From: Prevotella sp.
GTDB taxonomy: Bacteria > Bacteroidota > Bacteroidia > Bacteroidales > Bacteroidaceae
Assembly: GCA_017442765.1 (NCBI GenBank)
Contig: JAFRZC010000024.1
Location: 1 to 27,298 of the forward strand
Length of the DNA stretch: 27,298 bases
Reading direction: 5' to 3'
A program made the translations under genes and the position numbers. The notes under the pieces were generated by a model. It did not search any database, was not told where the DNA came from, and saw only the letters and a program-made list of their open reading frames with translations. This document shows, piece by piece, positions 16,878-23,294 of the stretch (its first letter is position 1; each line of letters opens with the position of its first letter).

Positions 16878-17612
16878 TTATATGGCGATAAGGTCTTTTA
16901 CTACCTCTCCTCCGATGATGATGCCTGCGGCGGCAGGAACGAAGGCGTTGGAGGCAGGAACCGGACGGGCCTTGCCTGAAAGCTCCGGATGGTCTGACTC
17001 TTTGTAGGTTTTCTGAAGGGCCGGGGTGATAGGTGGTTCTTCGCTATAGACTACTTTCAGATGGTTGATACCTTCTTTTCTTAGTGTTTTGCGTATGACT
17101 TTAGCCAGCGGGTCAACCTGAGTGTCGGCAAGGTCGCTCACCTTGAATGCTGTGGGGTCAGTTTTGAAAGCCGCGCCCATGCTTGCGATGAGCGGCACGC
17201 ACAGGCGATGGCAGCGACGCGCCAGTTCGAGCTTTCCCTTCACGGTGTCGATGCAGTCAACCACGTAGTCAAATTGTGAAAGGTTTATCACGTCGGCATT
17301 CTCGGGCAGATAGAACATGTAGTATTTCCTGACCTTGCAATTGGGATTGATGTCGTGTATGCGCTGTTCGGCTACATCGACCTTATGTTGCCCGACAGTT
17401 GAGTGCAGGGCATAAATCTGGCGGTTCAGGTTGGTGATGCTCACCTGATCGTTGTCGATAAGGTGCAGCTCGCCAATACCGCTTCTGGCCAACACCTCGC
17501 AGACGTATCCTCCAACGCCGCCGATTCCGAAAACGGCCACCTTGGCGCGTCTCAATGTCTCTATGGCTGCCGTGCCGAAGAGCATTTCCGTTCTTGTGAA
17601 TTGATTTTCCAT
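16878..17612 (-). CDS. tcdA: tRNA threonylcarbamoyladenosine dehydratase (ThiF/MoeB family)
   Basis: TcdA uses ATP to convert t6A37 of tRNA into its cyclic form. The 244-residue protein has the E1-like nucleotide site GIGGVGG at residues 29-35, then LIDNDQVSITNLNRQIYAL, the substrate region DYVVDCIDTVKGKLEL and the conserved SMGAAFKTDPT. DLADTQVDPLAKVIRKTLRK near the C-terminus is typical of TcdA. The frame is open 16 codons upstream, through a terminator-like hairpin; I chose the ATG at 17612, whose product starts MENQFTRTEML. It follows rng by 68 bp, with a strong hairpin between them. Confidence 0.93.
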   Translation of the reverse strand: MENQFTRTEMLFGTAAIETLRRAKVAVFGIGGVGGYVCEVLARSGIGELHLIDNDQVSITNLNRQIYALHSTVGQHKVDVAEQRIHDINPNCKVRKYYMFYLPENADVINLSQFDYVVDCIDTVKGKLELARRCHRLCVPLIASMGAAFKTDPTAFKVSDLADTQVDPLAKVIRKTLRKEGINHLKVVYSEEPPITPALQKTYKESDHPELSGKARPVPASNAFVPAAAGIIIGGEVVKDLIAI

Positions 17613-17621
17613 GGGGAGAAG

Positions 17622-17672
17622 AAAAAATGATAAGCGATGAGTGCCCTTCAGGGCTATCACTCATCACTTATC
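17622..17672 (-). terminator. Hairpin terminator between rng and tcdA, made of heptamer repeats
   Basis: On the minus strand GATAAGTGATGAGT pairs with ACTCATCGCTTATC (one T-G wobble). An inner GCCC-TGAA-GGGC stem and a following ATTTTTT complete it. The arms are 7-bp tandem repeats. It ends only about 10 bp before the tcdA start codon. Confidence 0.8.
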
Positions 17673-17680
17673 ACTGTTCG

Positions 17681-19255
17681 TCATTTGCTTTCTATTTCCT
17701 CTTGCATGTCGATAAAGTTCTTGTCTTTATCGTAGAACTCGTATTGCAGGAATGCGAGTTTCTGCGAGGGTACGATTCTCACGCCCAGTCCGTATTTCAT
17801 CTGCCATTTCCGTTTCAGGCTTGGGAAGCCCTGGTTGATGTAGGCAGCGACGTATGGATGCACATGGAGTGAGAATTTCCTGATGCCAATCTTGTTGACC
17901 AGATTGTCAATTTTGCTTTCGAGTTGGTCGGTAAAGATAATGCTCGACTTGATTTTTCCTTTTCCGAAGCAGGTGGGGCAGGTTTCCTCCACGTTTACGT
18001 CCATGGCTGGCCGCACACGCTGGCGTGTAATCTGCATGAGCCCGAATTTGGATAGTGGCAGGATGTTGTGTCGCGCGCGGTCGTGCTTCATGTTCTCGCA
18101 CATGCGCTCATAGAGCATCTGCCTGTCTTCGGCGAGTTTCATGTCGATGAAGTCAACGATGATGATGCCTCCCATGTCGCGTAGGCGGAGTTGCCGAGCG
18201 AGCTCGTCGGCGGCACCGAGGTTCACCTCGAGGGCATTGGCTTCTTGCCCGTCGGCACTTCTTGTTCTTGTCCCGCTGTTCACATCTACAACATGCATGG
18301 CTTCGGTGTGCTCGATGATAAGATAGGCACCGTGCTTATAGTTGACGGTTTTTCCGAAGCCCGACTTGATTTGTTTGGTGACGTTGAAGTTATCGAAGAT
18401 GGGAACCTTCCCGTTATACAATTTCACGATGTCGGCTTTCTCCGGGGCAATGAGCGCGACATAGTCTTTTACCTCTTGATATACTTTCTCGTCGTTGACA
18501 TAGATGCTTTCGTAGGTGGGGTTGAAGAGGTCGCGCAGCAGGGCTACGGCTCTTCCCGTTTCCTCGAAAACCAGTTGTGGGCGTTGCTGAGTTTTCTGCA
18601 CTTTGACCAATGCGTCCTCCCATCGTTTGGTCAGGATTTTCACTTCCGCATCAAGCTCGGCAACTCTTTTTCCTTCAGCCACTGTGCGCACGATGATGCC
18701 GCAGTTCTTTGGCTTGATGCTCTGGATGAGTTGTTTCAGTCGGGAGCGTTCTTCTCCGCTTTTGATTTTAGATGAAACTGATACCTTGTCGCCGAAGGGA
18801 ATGAGCACCAGGTTGCGACCTGCGAAGCTTATTTCGCCTGTCAGGCGCGGTCCTTTGGTGGAAATGGGCTCTTTCACGATTTGCACGAGCACTTCCTGAT
18901 CTCTCGTCAGCGTTGTCTGCACACTTCCGTCTTTTGGAAGCTCGGGCTGCCGTGTGGCTTTGGCGAAGGGGTACAGTTTCTTCCTGTCGCTTTGTACCTG
19001 CTTGAGGTATTTCTCGAAAGACTTGAATTGACCACCTAAGTCAAGATAGTGAAGAAAGGCATCGCGTTCAGATCCAACATCTACGAAACTGGCATTGAGC
19101 CCGGGCATGAGCTTCTTTACCTTTGCAACGTAGATGTTTCCAACAGAGAACGAGGCCTGTCGCTGCTCGCTCTGATACTCTACGAGCTGCTTGTCCTCAA
19201 GCAGCGCGATGGAGATCTCTTTCTGTTGGACGTCAATAACTACTTCGCTTGTCAT
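17681..19255 (-). CDS. rng: Ribonuclease E/G family protein
   Basis: This 524-residue endoribonuclease cleaves single-stranded AU-rich RNA in mRNA decay and rRNA processing. An S1-type N-terminal domain (GNIYVAKVKKLMPGLNASFVDVG...AFLHY) precedes the catalytic region. The metal-binding aspartates correspond to Asp324 in HVVDVNSG and Asp368 in GGIIIVDFIDM. RLRDMGG, MKHDRARHNILPLSKFG and the zinc-link CPTCFGKG follow. No long disordered C-terminal scaffold is present, so it is RNase G-like in size. A tandem hairpin leader lies directly upstream (19294-19356), with no room for a promoter between it and the start, so expression probably depends on read-through from hup. Confidence 0.92.
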   Translation of the reverse strand: MTSEVVIDVQQKEISIALLEDKQLVEYQSEQRQASFSVGNIYVAKVKKLMPGLNASFVDVGSERDAFLHYLDLGGQFKSFEKYLKQVQSDRKKLYPFAKATRQPELPKDGSVQTTLTRDQEVLVQIVKEPISTKGPRLTGEISFAGRNLVLIPFGDKVSVSSKIKSGEERSRLKQLIQSIKPKNCGIIVRTVAEGKRVAELDAEVKILTKRWEDALVKVQKTQQRPQLVFEETGRAVALLRDLFNPTYESIYVNDEKVYQEVKDYVALIAPEKADIVKLYNGKVPIFDNFNVTKQIKSGFGKTVNYKHGAYLIIEHTEAMHVVDVNSGTRTRSADGQEANALEVNLGAADELARQLRLRDMGGIIIVDFIDMKLAEDRQMLYERMCENMKHDRARHNILPLSKFGLMQITRQRVRPAMDVNVEETCPTCFGKGKIKSSIIFTDQLESKIDNLVNKIGIRKFSLHVHPYVAAYINQGFPSLKRKWQMKYGLGVRIVPSQKLAFLQYEFYDKDKNFIDMQEEIESK

Positions 19256-19293
19256 TTCTTTTTTCTTGCTTGGTTTCCTTAATTCAGAAAAAT

Positions 19294-19356
19294 GCTTTCT
19301 TCTATAAGAAAGCGGGACGTGTCAATATATCCTCGTGCGGATGTTTTGACACGCCC
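19294..19356 (-). promoter_or_regulatory. Tandem hairpins in the rng leader (possible attenuator)
   Basis: On the minus strand the first stem is 19314-19356. GGGCGTGTCAA pairs with TTGACACGTCCC with one bulge, and there is an inner ATCC/GGAT stem. The second is 19294-19313, a perfect GCTTTCTT/AAGAAAGC with loop ATAG followed by ATTTTTC. The second has the form of a Rho-independent terminator, 38 bp before the rng ATG. Confidence 0.75.
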
Positions 19357-19390
19357 CCAGTCAGAACCGACATGCAGTGCAAGCGGGGTG

Positions 19391-19480
19391 CTACTTGCTC
19401 TTGTGCCTATTCTTTCTCAGTCTCTTCTTACGCTTATGCGTTGCCATTTTGTGGCCTTTTTTCTTTTTACCGTTTGGCAT
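19391..19480 (-). CDS. 29-residue very basic protein, possibly AURKAIP1/COX24-type
   Basis: The start MPNGKKKKGHKMATHKRKKR and the end NRHKSK are visible; 15 of 29 residues are Lys or Arg and three are His. From memory, near-identical short proteins are found across Bacteroidetes and annotated as AURKAIP1/COX24 domain proteins, relatives of mitochondrial ribosomal protein mS38. A ribosomal role is therefore plausible but inferred. It lies 74 bp after hup and upstream of the rng leader hairpins, in the same direction and with no promoter of its own that I can see. It has clear start and stop codons and no low-quality sequence. Confidence 0.8.
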   Translation of the reverse strand: MPNGKKKKGHKMATHKRKKRLRKNRHKSK

Positions 19481-19554
19481 AATTTCTTTTGAGTTTAATG
19501 TTTATATTATTGTAATTAGATACGCTTAAAATGTCGTCAGGTCTCTATGAGGGG

Positions 19555-19872
19555 TCAGGCTTTCTTGGCTTTTGCCCTTGGCTTACTGATGGTCTTGGCT
19601 TTCATCTCCTCACTGAAGCTCTTTGCAGGCTTGAAGCTGGGAATGTCGTGAGCCTCGATAACCATAGTCGTGTTTTTGAGAATGTTGCGTGCGGTCTTGG
19701 CGGCACGGTGCTTGACGTTGAAACTGCCAAATCCGCGCAGATACACGTTTTCCTGTCTGCTCAACAAGCTGTCTTTCACTGCTTTCATAAAACTTTCTAC
19801 TACTACGCTGACCTCTTTCTTGTCTAGTCCCGTAGCCTCAACAATTTCGTTGATGATATCTGCCTTTGTCAT
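19555..19872 (-). CDS. HU-family DNA-binding protein
   Basis: This 105-residue nucleoid protein bends and compacts DNA as a dimer. It starts MTKADIINEIVEATGLDKKEV. The dimer core contains VESFMKAVKDSLL, and the arm region has VYLRGFGSFNVKHRAAKTARN, the HU/IHF signature. A basic tail rich in Lys and Ala (AKTISKPRAKAKKA) extends it about 15 residues beyond E. coli HU. HU-like and IHF-like members cannot be separated from sequence alone. It has its own promoter and probably leads the hup, small basic protein, rng transcript. Confidence 0.93.
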   Translation of the reverse strand: MTKADIINEIVEATGLDKKEVSVVVESFMKAVKDSLLSRQENVYLRGFGSFNVKHRAAKTARNILKNTTMVIEAHDIPSFKPAKSFSEEMKAKTISKPRAKAKKA

Positions 19873-19915
19873 TGCAAGTTATGTATTAAATTTGTAATTT
19901 ATTTGTTTTGAGCTG

Positions 19916-19946
19916 CAAAATTACAAGTTTTTCTTGTGATACGAAA
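19916..19946 (-). promoter_or_regulatory. Promoter of the hup gene
   Basis: On the minus strand TTTC (19943-19946), 19 bp and TAATTTTG (19916-19923) form a near-consensus pair. The leader is about 40 nt and AT-rich. Confidence 0.7.
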
Positions 19947-20187
19947 ATTTATTTTGATTTTTTTGTATTTTCTTTGTCAGAAAGAGGCATTAACATCATG
20001 TTGCCTTGAGCCGGGGGCTATTTGTCGGGCAAAAATAATTAACATTCGTTCAGGTTTTGCGTCCTTGTTTTTAACATTTAAACTGCCGTTTTTGCGGTTT
20101 TCCGGCGGCGGGCGACGGATTGTCAGGAAAGCGGGGCAAAAAGTAGCGGACTGTCAACGCGCTGGAAATCAATTGTTTCAAGTCGCC
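19947..20187. other. Non-coding stretch upstream of array B
   Basis: No gene is supported. A short frame across 19936-20241 has no family likeness and runs into the array. A possible hairpin TTGCC...GGCAA with inner AGCC-GGG-GGCT lies at 20001-20032. No promoter can be tied to it. Confidence 0.4.
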
Positions 20188-20212
20188 ATCCCTTATTTCT
20201 CATCCTCCATCC
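20188..20212. repeat. Heptamer left arm of array B
   Basis: CATCCCT, TATTTCT, CATCCTC and CATCC follow in 7-bp register. They are an imperfect reverse complement of the right tail at 20327-20357, so the whole element is an extended inverted repeat. Confidence 0.65.
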
Positions 20213-20213
20213 T

Positions 20214-20326
20214 ATGCGAGAGATATATGTTTCGGATGTGAGAGATGTATGTTTCGGGTGGCGAAAGACCGTGTTTTGCGGTATGAAAGACTATGTTTTG
20301 CGAGGTGAAACATATATCTCTCGCAT
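20214..20326. repeat. Phased dyad array B: five cores within a perfect 20-bp inverted repeat
   Basis: Core centres are about 20225.5, 20247.5, 20270, 20292 and 20314.5, the same spacings as array A. The outer cores with flanks, 20214-20233 and 20307-20326, are exact reverse complements (ATGCGAGAGATATATGTTTC). Inner cores are GAGAGATGTATGTTTC, GAAAGACCGTGTTTTG and GAAAGACTATGTTTTG. Confidence 0.85.
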
Positions 20327-20357
20327 GGAACGAGGGATGAAAGGTGAGGGATGAGGG
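20327..20357. repeat. Heptamer right tail of array B
   Basis: TGAAAGG, TGAGGGA and TGAGGGT occur in 7-bp register, preceded by CGAGGGA. The tail resembles the GGATGAG repeats after array A and pairs imperfectly with the left arm. Confidence 0.65.
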
Positions 20358-20497
20358 TGTGAAAGGGAAGAAAAAGTGCGTTTTTTCGTGCAGACGGTTA
20401 CAATTTTTCAACCATTTTGTTTTAACATTCCGGCCTCGGAATTAAGATTTGTTAGCATTTTCGTCTGGCGAAGCAATAAAAGATTTCCATCGATTTT

Positions 20498-20529
20498 TTT
20501 GCGAGGTTCGGGAAAAAGCAGTAATTTTG
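20498..20529 (+). promoter_or_regulatory. Promoter of rpsP
   Basis: TTTG (20498-20501), a 20-bp spacer and TAATTTTG (20522-20529) match the consensus. The spacer holds TTCGGGAAAAAG, as in the atp promoter. The leader is about 55 nt and AT-rich. Confidence 0.8.
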
Positions 20530-20591
20530 CAGCCGCTATCACGAGATGGTGGCATGAAATTCAATTATTATTATTAAAAGTTTTAAAATCA

Positions 20592-21113
20592 ATGGCAACA
20601 AAAATCAGATTGCAGCGCGGTGGTCACAAGGGCTATGCGGTTTATCGCATCGTAGTGGCTGACTCGCGTGCGCCACGAGATGGCAGATTTATTGAAAAGT
20701 TGGGCATGTATAATCCGAACACACAGCCCTCAACAATCGACTTGAATTTCGAGCGTGCGCTCTATTGGGTAGAAGTGGGTGCTCAGCCTACCGACACCGC
20801 GCGCATGATTCTCCGCCGTGAAGGTGTCTATATGATGAAGCACCTCAAGGGCGGCGTGAAGAAGGGTGCCTTCGACGAGACCGTCATGCAGCAGAAGTTT
20901 GACGCATGGAAGGCTGACCGGCAGAAGGGCATTGAGGTATTCCTCAAGAGCACTGAGCAGGCCAAGAAAGATTTGGCCGCCAAGCGTCTCGAGGCAGAGA
21001 AGAAGGTGAAAGAGGCTATTGCCAAGAAGGTAGCCGAGAAGAACGCGGCCGCCGTGGCCGAGGAAGCTCCCGCCGAGGAAACCCCTGTAACGGAGACTCC
21101 TGCTGAGGCATAG
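20592..21113 (+). CDS. rpsP: 30S ribosomal protein bS16 with C-terminal extension
   Basis: The first 80 or so residues are a standard bS16 ([41 protein letters not shown], then [21 protein letters not shown]). About 90 more residues follow. The first part is a Lys/Ala-rich, probably helical segment ([22 protein letters not shown]), and the end is an acidic Glu/Pro/Thr/Ala tail. Long bS16 proteins are usual in Bacteroidetes. The frame is open upstream to 20376, but that part covers the promoter; the ATG at 20592 opens the conserved sequence. It is monocistronic: the next gene is on the other strand. Confidence 0.96.
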   Translation: MATKIRLQRGGHKGYAVYRIVVADSRAPRDGRFIEKLGMYNPNTQPSTIDLNFERALYWVEVGAQPTDTARMILRREGVYMMKHLKGGVKKGAFDETVMQQKFDAWKADRQKGIEVFLKSTEQAKKDLAAKRLEAEKKVKEAIAKKVAEKNAAAVAEEAPAEETPVTETPAEA

Positions 21114-21149
21114 GAAAGCTCAGTCCGGCTTCCCTAATGGGAACCGCTA

Positions 21150-21195
21150 AAAAAATGTGAAGGATTGCTTACTTGGCAGATTCTTCACATTTTTT
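21150..21195. terminator. Bidirectional terminator shared by rpsP and the convergent glycosyltransferase
   Basis: AAAAAATGTGAAG (21150-21162) is an exact reverse complement of CTTCACATTTTTT (21183-21195). It gives a stem with A and T runs on opposite sides, usable in both directions. The right arm and part of the loop lie within the last codons and stop of the minus-strand gene. Confidence 0.8.
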
Positions 21196-22275
21196 ATACA
21201 CGCTTTCGTATTGTCGGGCTACTTTGATATAATCGTGATGTTTCTGGATGTACTCGATGCTTTGCTTTTTCAGCTCAGGGATTAGCTCGGGATGCGTCAC
21301 GAGGTGGCGGAGTTGTTCGCGGACACTCTCGTAAGTGGGTTCTACGTTGATGATGGGTCTCAGCGATGCCTCGCCGAGGATTTCGTAGTTCTCGGGTTCG
21401 CCTCCGCCGATGCAGACGATTCCTTGCGACATGGCCTCAAGCGCGTTCATCGACGGGGTGTAGCTGTAGAGTTGGTCGAGGATGGCATCGCTGCCGGTCA
21501 TCATCTTCCTATAGGTGGCAAAGGGAATGTTCTCTGCTATTTGCAGGGTTATCTGATTGGGATACTCCTGGCATATTTCCTGGGCGGCGGCAAGCATGAT
21601 GTCGGTGCCTTTATAGGCGGAACGTGTTTTGTTGATGCCGATGAAAAGGCGGATACCCCTTCCGACCCCTCTAAAGGAGTGGTTGGGAGCGGCTTGTATG
21701 GGGTAGGGGATAAACGTGGTTTTCTCTGGAAAGGCGGGCTGGTAGCAGACGTGATACTCGTAGAGACCGGTGACGATGGCATCGCAGTCGCGGGCAATAA
21801 ACTGGTTGAGTTGTTGCTTGGCGGTGCCGAGCCAGTCGGCTCGCTCTCGCATGGCATCTTCGTTCTTGCGCAGCTGGTTGCCGATATTGAAGTCGGAGTA
21901 GCGCAGGGGTTTCTTGTCGCAACAGGTGTGCACCCAGTAGTAGTCCATGCCGAAGGCTCCAAGTACAACGCGCCTGTTATGGCGGCGCAGGTAGCGGTAG
22001 ATGGGCATGATGCGTCCGGCCTTGATTTCGAGGAACATGGGGTTTATGAGTTGCACGATGTCGTAGCCCCGCAGGCGGGGAAGCAGGGAATAGAGCCGTG
22101 CCATGTAGGCGATGCCGCCGAGTTTTCCGGGTCTGCGCACGAGCGAGATGTCTCGCGGGTAGTCTTTCCAGAAATCGCCGTTGGAGAGCACGGCCACCTT
22201 GTGCCCGAGGGTTCTCAGTCCTTCGGCAAGTGTCCAATGGACATTGCTGTATTCGCCTATCAAAAGTATTTTCAT
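21169..22275 (-). CDS. Glycosyltransferase, GT-B fold (family 4-like)
   Basis: This 368-residue protein starts MKILLIGEYSNVHWTLAEGLRTLGHKV, a Rossmann-type opening as in family 4 transferases. The C-terminal half has IRLFIGINKTRSAYKGTDIML, IPFATYRKMMTGSDAILDQLYSYTPSMNALEAMSQG and IVCIGGGEPENYEI, corresponding to the donor-binding region with the conserved Glu. It likely adds a sugar to a surface glycan intermediate in the cytoplasm; donor unknown. Its ATG overlaps the stop of the upstream family 2 glycosyltransferase (22272-22275), so the two are translated together. Its stop lies inside the terminator shared with rpsP. Confidence 0.85.
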   Translation of the reverse strand: MKILLIGEYSNVHWTLAEGLRTLGHKVAVLSNGDFWKDYPRDISLVRRPGKLGGIAYMARLYSLLPRLRGYDIVQLINPMFLEIKAGRIMPIYRYLRRHNRRVVLGAFGMDYYWVHTCCDKKPLRYSDFNIGNQLRKNEDAMRERADWLGTAKQQLNQFIARDCDAIVTGLYEYHVCYQPAFPEKTTFIPYPIQAAPNHSFRGVGRGIRLFIGINKTRSAYKGTDIMLAAAQEICQEYPNQITLQIAENIPFATYRKMMTGSDAILDQLYSYTPSMNALEAMSQGIVCIGGGEPENYEILGEASLRPIINVEPTYESVREQLRHLVTHPELIPELKKQSIEYIQKHHDYIKVARQYESVYKKCEESAK

Positions 22276-23249
22276 TCTTCTTTATGGTGTCTGGCGATGA
22301 GGATGAGCATTTGCTGACCTATTTTCGTGCGGGTCAGCATTCGGAAATAGCTGTATTTCTTATTATAATTTTTTGCCGGCAGAGGGAACAGGCCAAGAGC
22401 CTTAAGCCGTCGGATGGCTTGGCTTAGGCGGCTTTGACTGCCTGTGAGCCTTGCCGTCTCGTAGAGGCAGGCCATAGAGAGTTGTGCCACTCGGCGGTTG
22501 AGCGCGTCGCGGTCGGCCTTTGGCATACGGTCGGCCATGGTATGCAGACGGCTGATGATGTCTTCCATGTCGCTGAGTCGTCGTTCGGTGTGGGCTTTGT
22601 CTTCATCGGTGGTTATAGACTGGTCGCGCTGTCGGTAGAGATAGGGTTGGCACGAAGTCTCTATCACGCTCTCGGCCCGGAGGAAGAGGAGTGGTGTGAA
22701 CTCTTCGTCTTCGTGGAGCATGTTGGGCGTAAAGCGCAGTTCGCCAAGGATGTTCCGGTGGAAGATATAGCCCCATGCAGCAGCACGCAGGTTGTGATGT
22801 AGCAGATAGTGGTTGCCTGTGCATGCTGCATGGTCGATGGTTTTTGCTTGTGGCGTTTTTTCGTCTCTTTTTCTCCCGAAGATGAGTATGTCGGGGTATT
22901 GCTGGTTGATTATTCCGAGGCAGTGGTTATATGCGTCAGGGATGAGGTAGTCGTCGCCATCGACAAACTGGATGTATTCGCCCCGTGCAATCTGCAGGGC
23001 AGTGTTGCGGGCGACGGAGAGTCCTTGGTTGCGCTGGCGGATGTAAATGATGCCTTGCAGGAGGGAGCCAAGCGCATCGACGGGCGACTCGTCGGAGCCG
23101 TCGTCGACCAGGATGACCTCACGCTGGTCGGCAGAAAGATCTACGGCCGAGATGCTTTCAAGGCACTGGCGCAGCATCTCGACAGGCAGGTTATAGGCCG
23201 TGACGAGAAAGCTGATGAGGGGTTTCTCTTTTTTGTTTGATAAATTCAT
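22272..23249 (-). CDS. Family 2 glycosyltransferase
   Basis: This 325-residue GT-A enzyme has ISFLVTAYNLP, then VILVDDGSDE (nucleotide binding), RNQGLSVARNTALQIARGEYIQFVDGDDYL (with the metal-binding DGDD) and MLHEDEEFTPLLFL. The C-terminal region is helical and basic. The pattern matches EpsJ/WaaE-like transferases that add one residue to a surface polysaccharide. It is the first gene of a two-gene operon with the overlapping GT-B enzyme and diverges from the flippase gene 45 bp away. The -7 box ends only five bases before the ATG. Confidence 0.9.
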   Translation of the reverse strand: MNLSNKKEKPLISFLVTAYNLPVEMLRQCLESISAVDLSADQREVILVDDGSDESPVDALGSLLQGIIYIRQRNQGLSVARNTALQIARGEYIQFVDGDDYLIPDAYNHCLGIINQQYPDILIFGRKRDEKTPQAKTIDHAACTGNHYLLHHNLRAAAWGYIFHRNILGELRFTPNMLHEDEEFTPLLFLRAESVIETSCQPYLYRQRDQSITTDEDKAHTERRLSDMEDIISRLHTMADRMPKADRDALNRRVAQLSMACLYETARLTGSQSRLSQAIRRLKALGLFPLPAKNYNKKYSYFRMLTRTKIGQQMLILIARHHKEE

Positions 23250-23254
23250 TGCTG

Positions 23255-23262
23255 CAAAAATA
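23255..23262 (-). promoter_or_regulatory. -7 box of the glycosyltransferase operon, adjacent to the start codon
   Basis: TATTTTTG on the minus strand is followed by CAGCA and then ATG. No clear TTTG is seen 18-20 bp upstream. If used, transcription would begin at or within a few bases of the start codon. Confidence 0.5.
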
Positions 23263-23294
23263 ATAAAAACTTTTGATTTACGTTAAGAATATAG

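Noticed and set aside
19936..20241. 101-codon plus-strand frame between hup and rpsP
   Set aside because: No family features; it runs into array B and has no promoter or suitable start context.
20376..20591. Longer bS16 start
   Set aside because: The upstream frame covers the rpsP promoter; bS16 begins at the ATG at 20592.
21125..21148. Second rpsP terminator at the TTCCC/GGGAA hairpin
   Set aside because: It is followed by A residues rather than T residues on the plus strand; the 21150-21195 stem is the better candidate.
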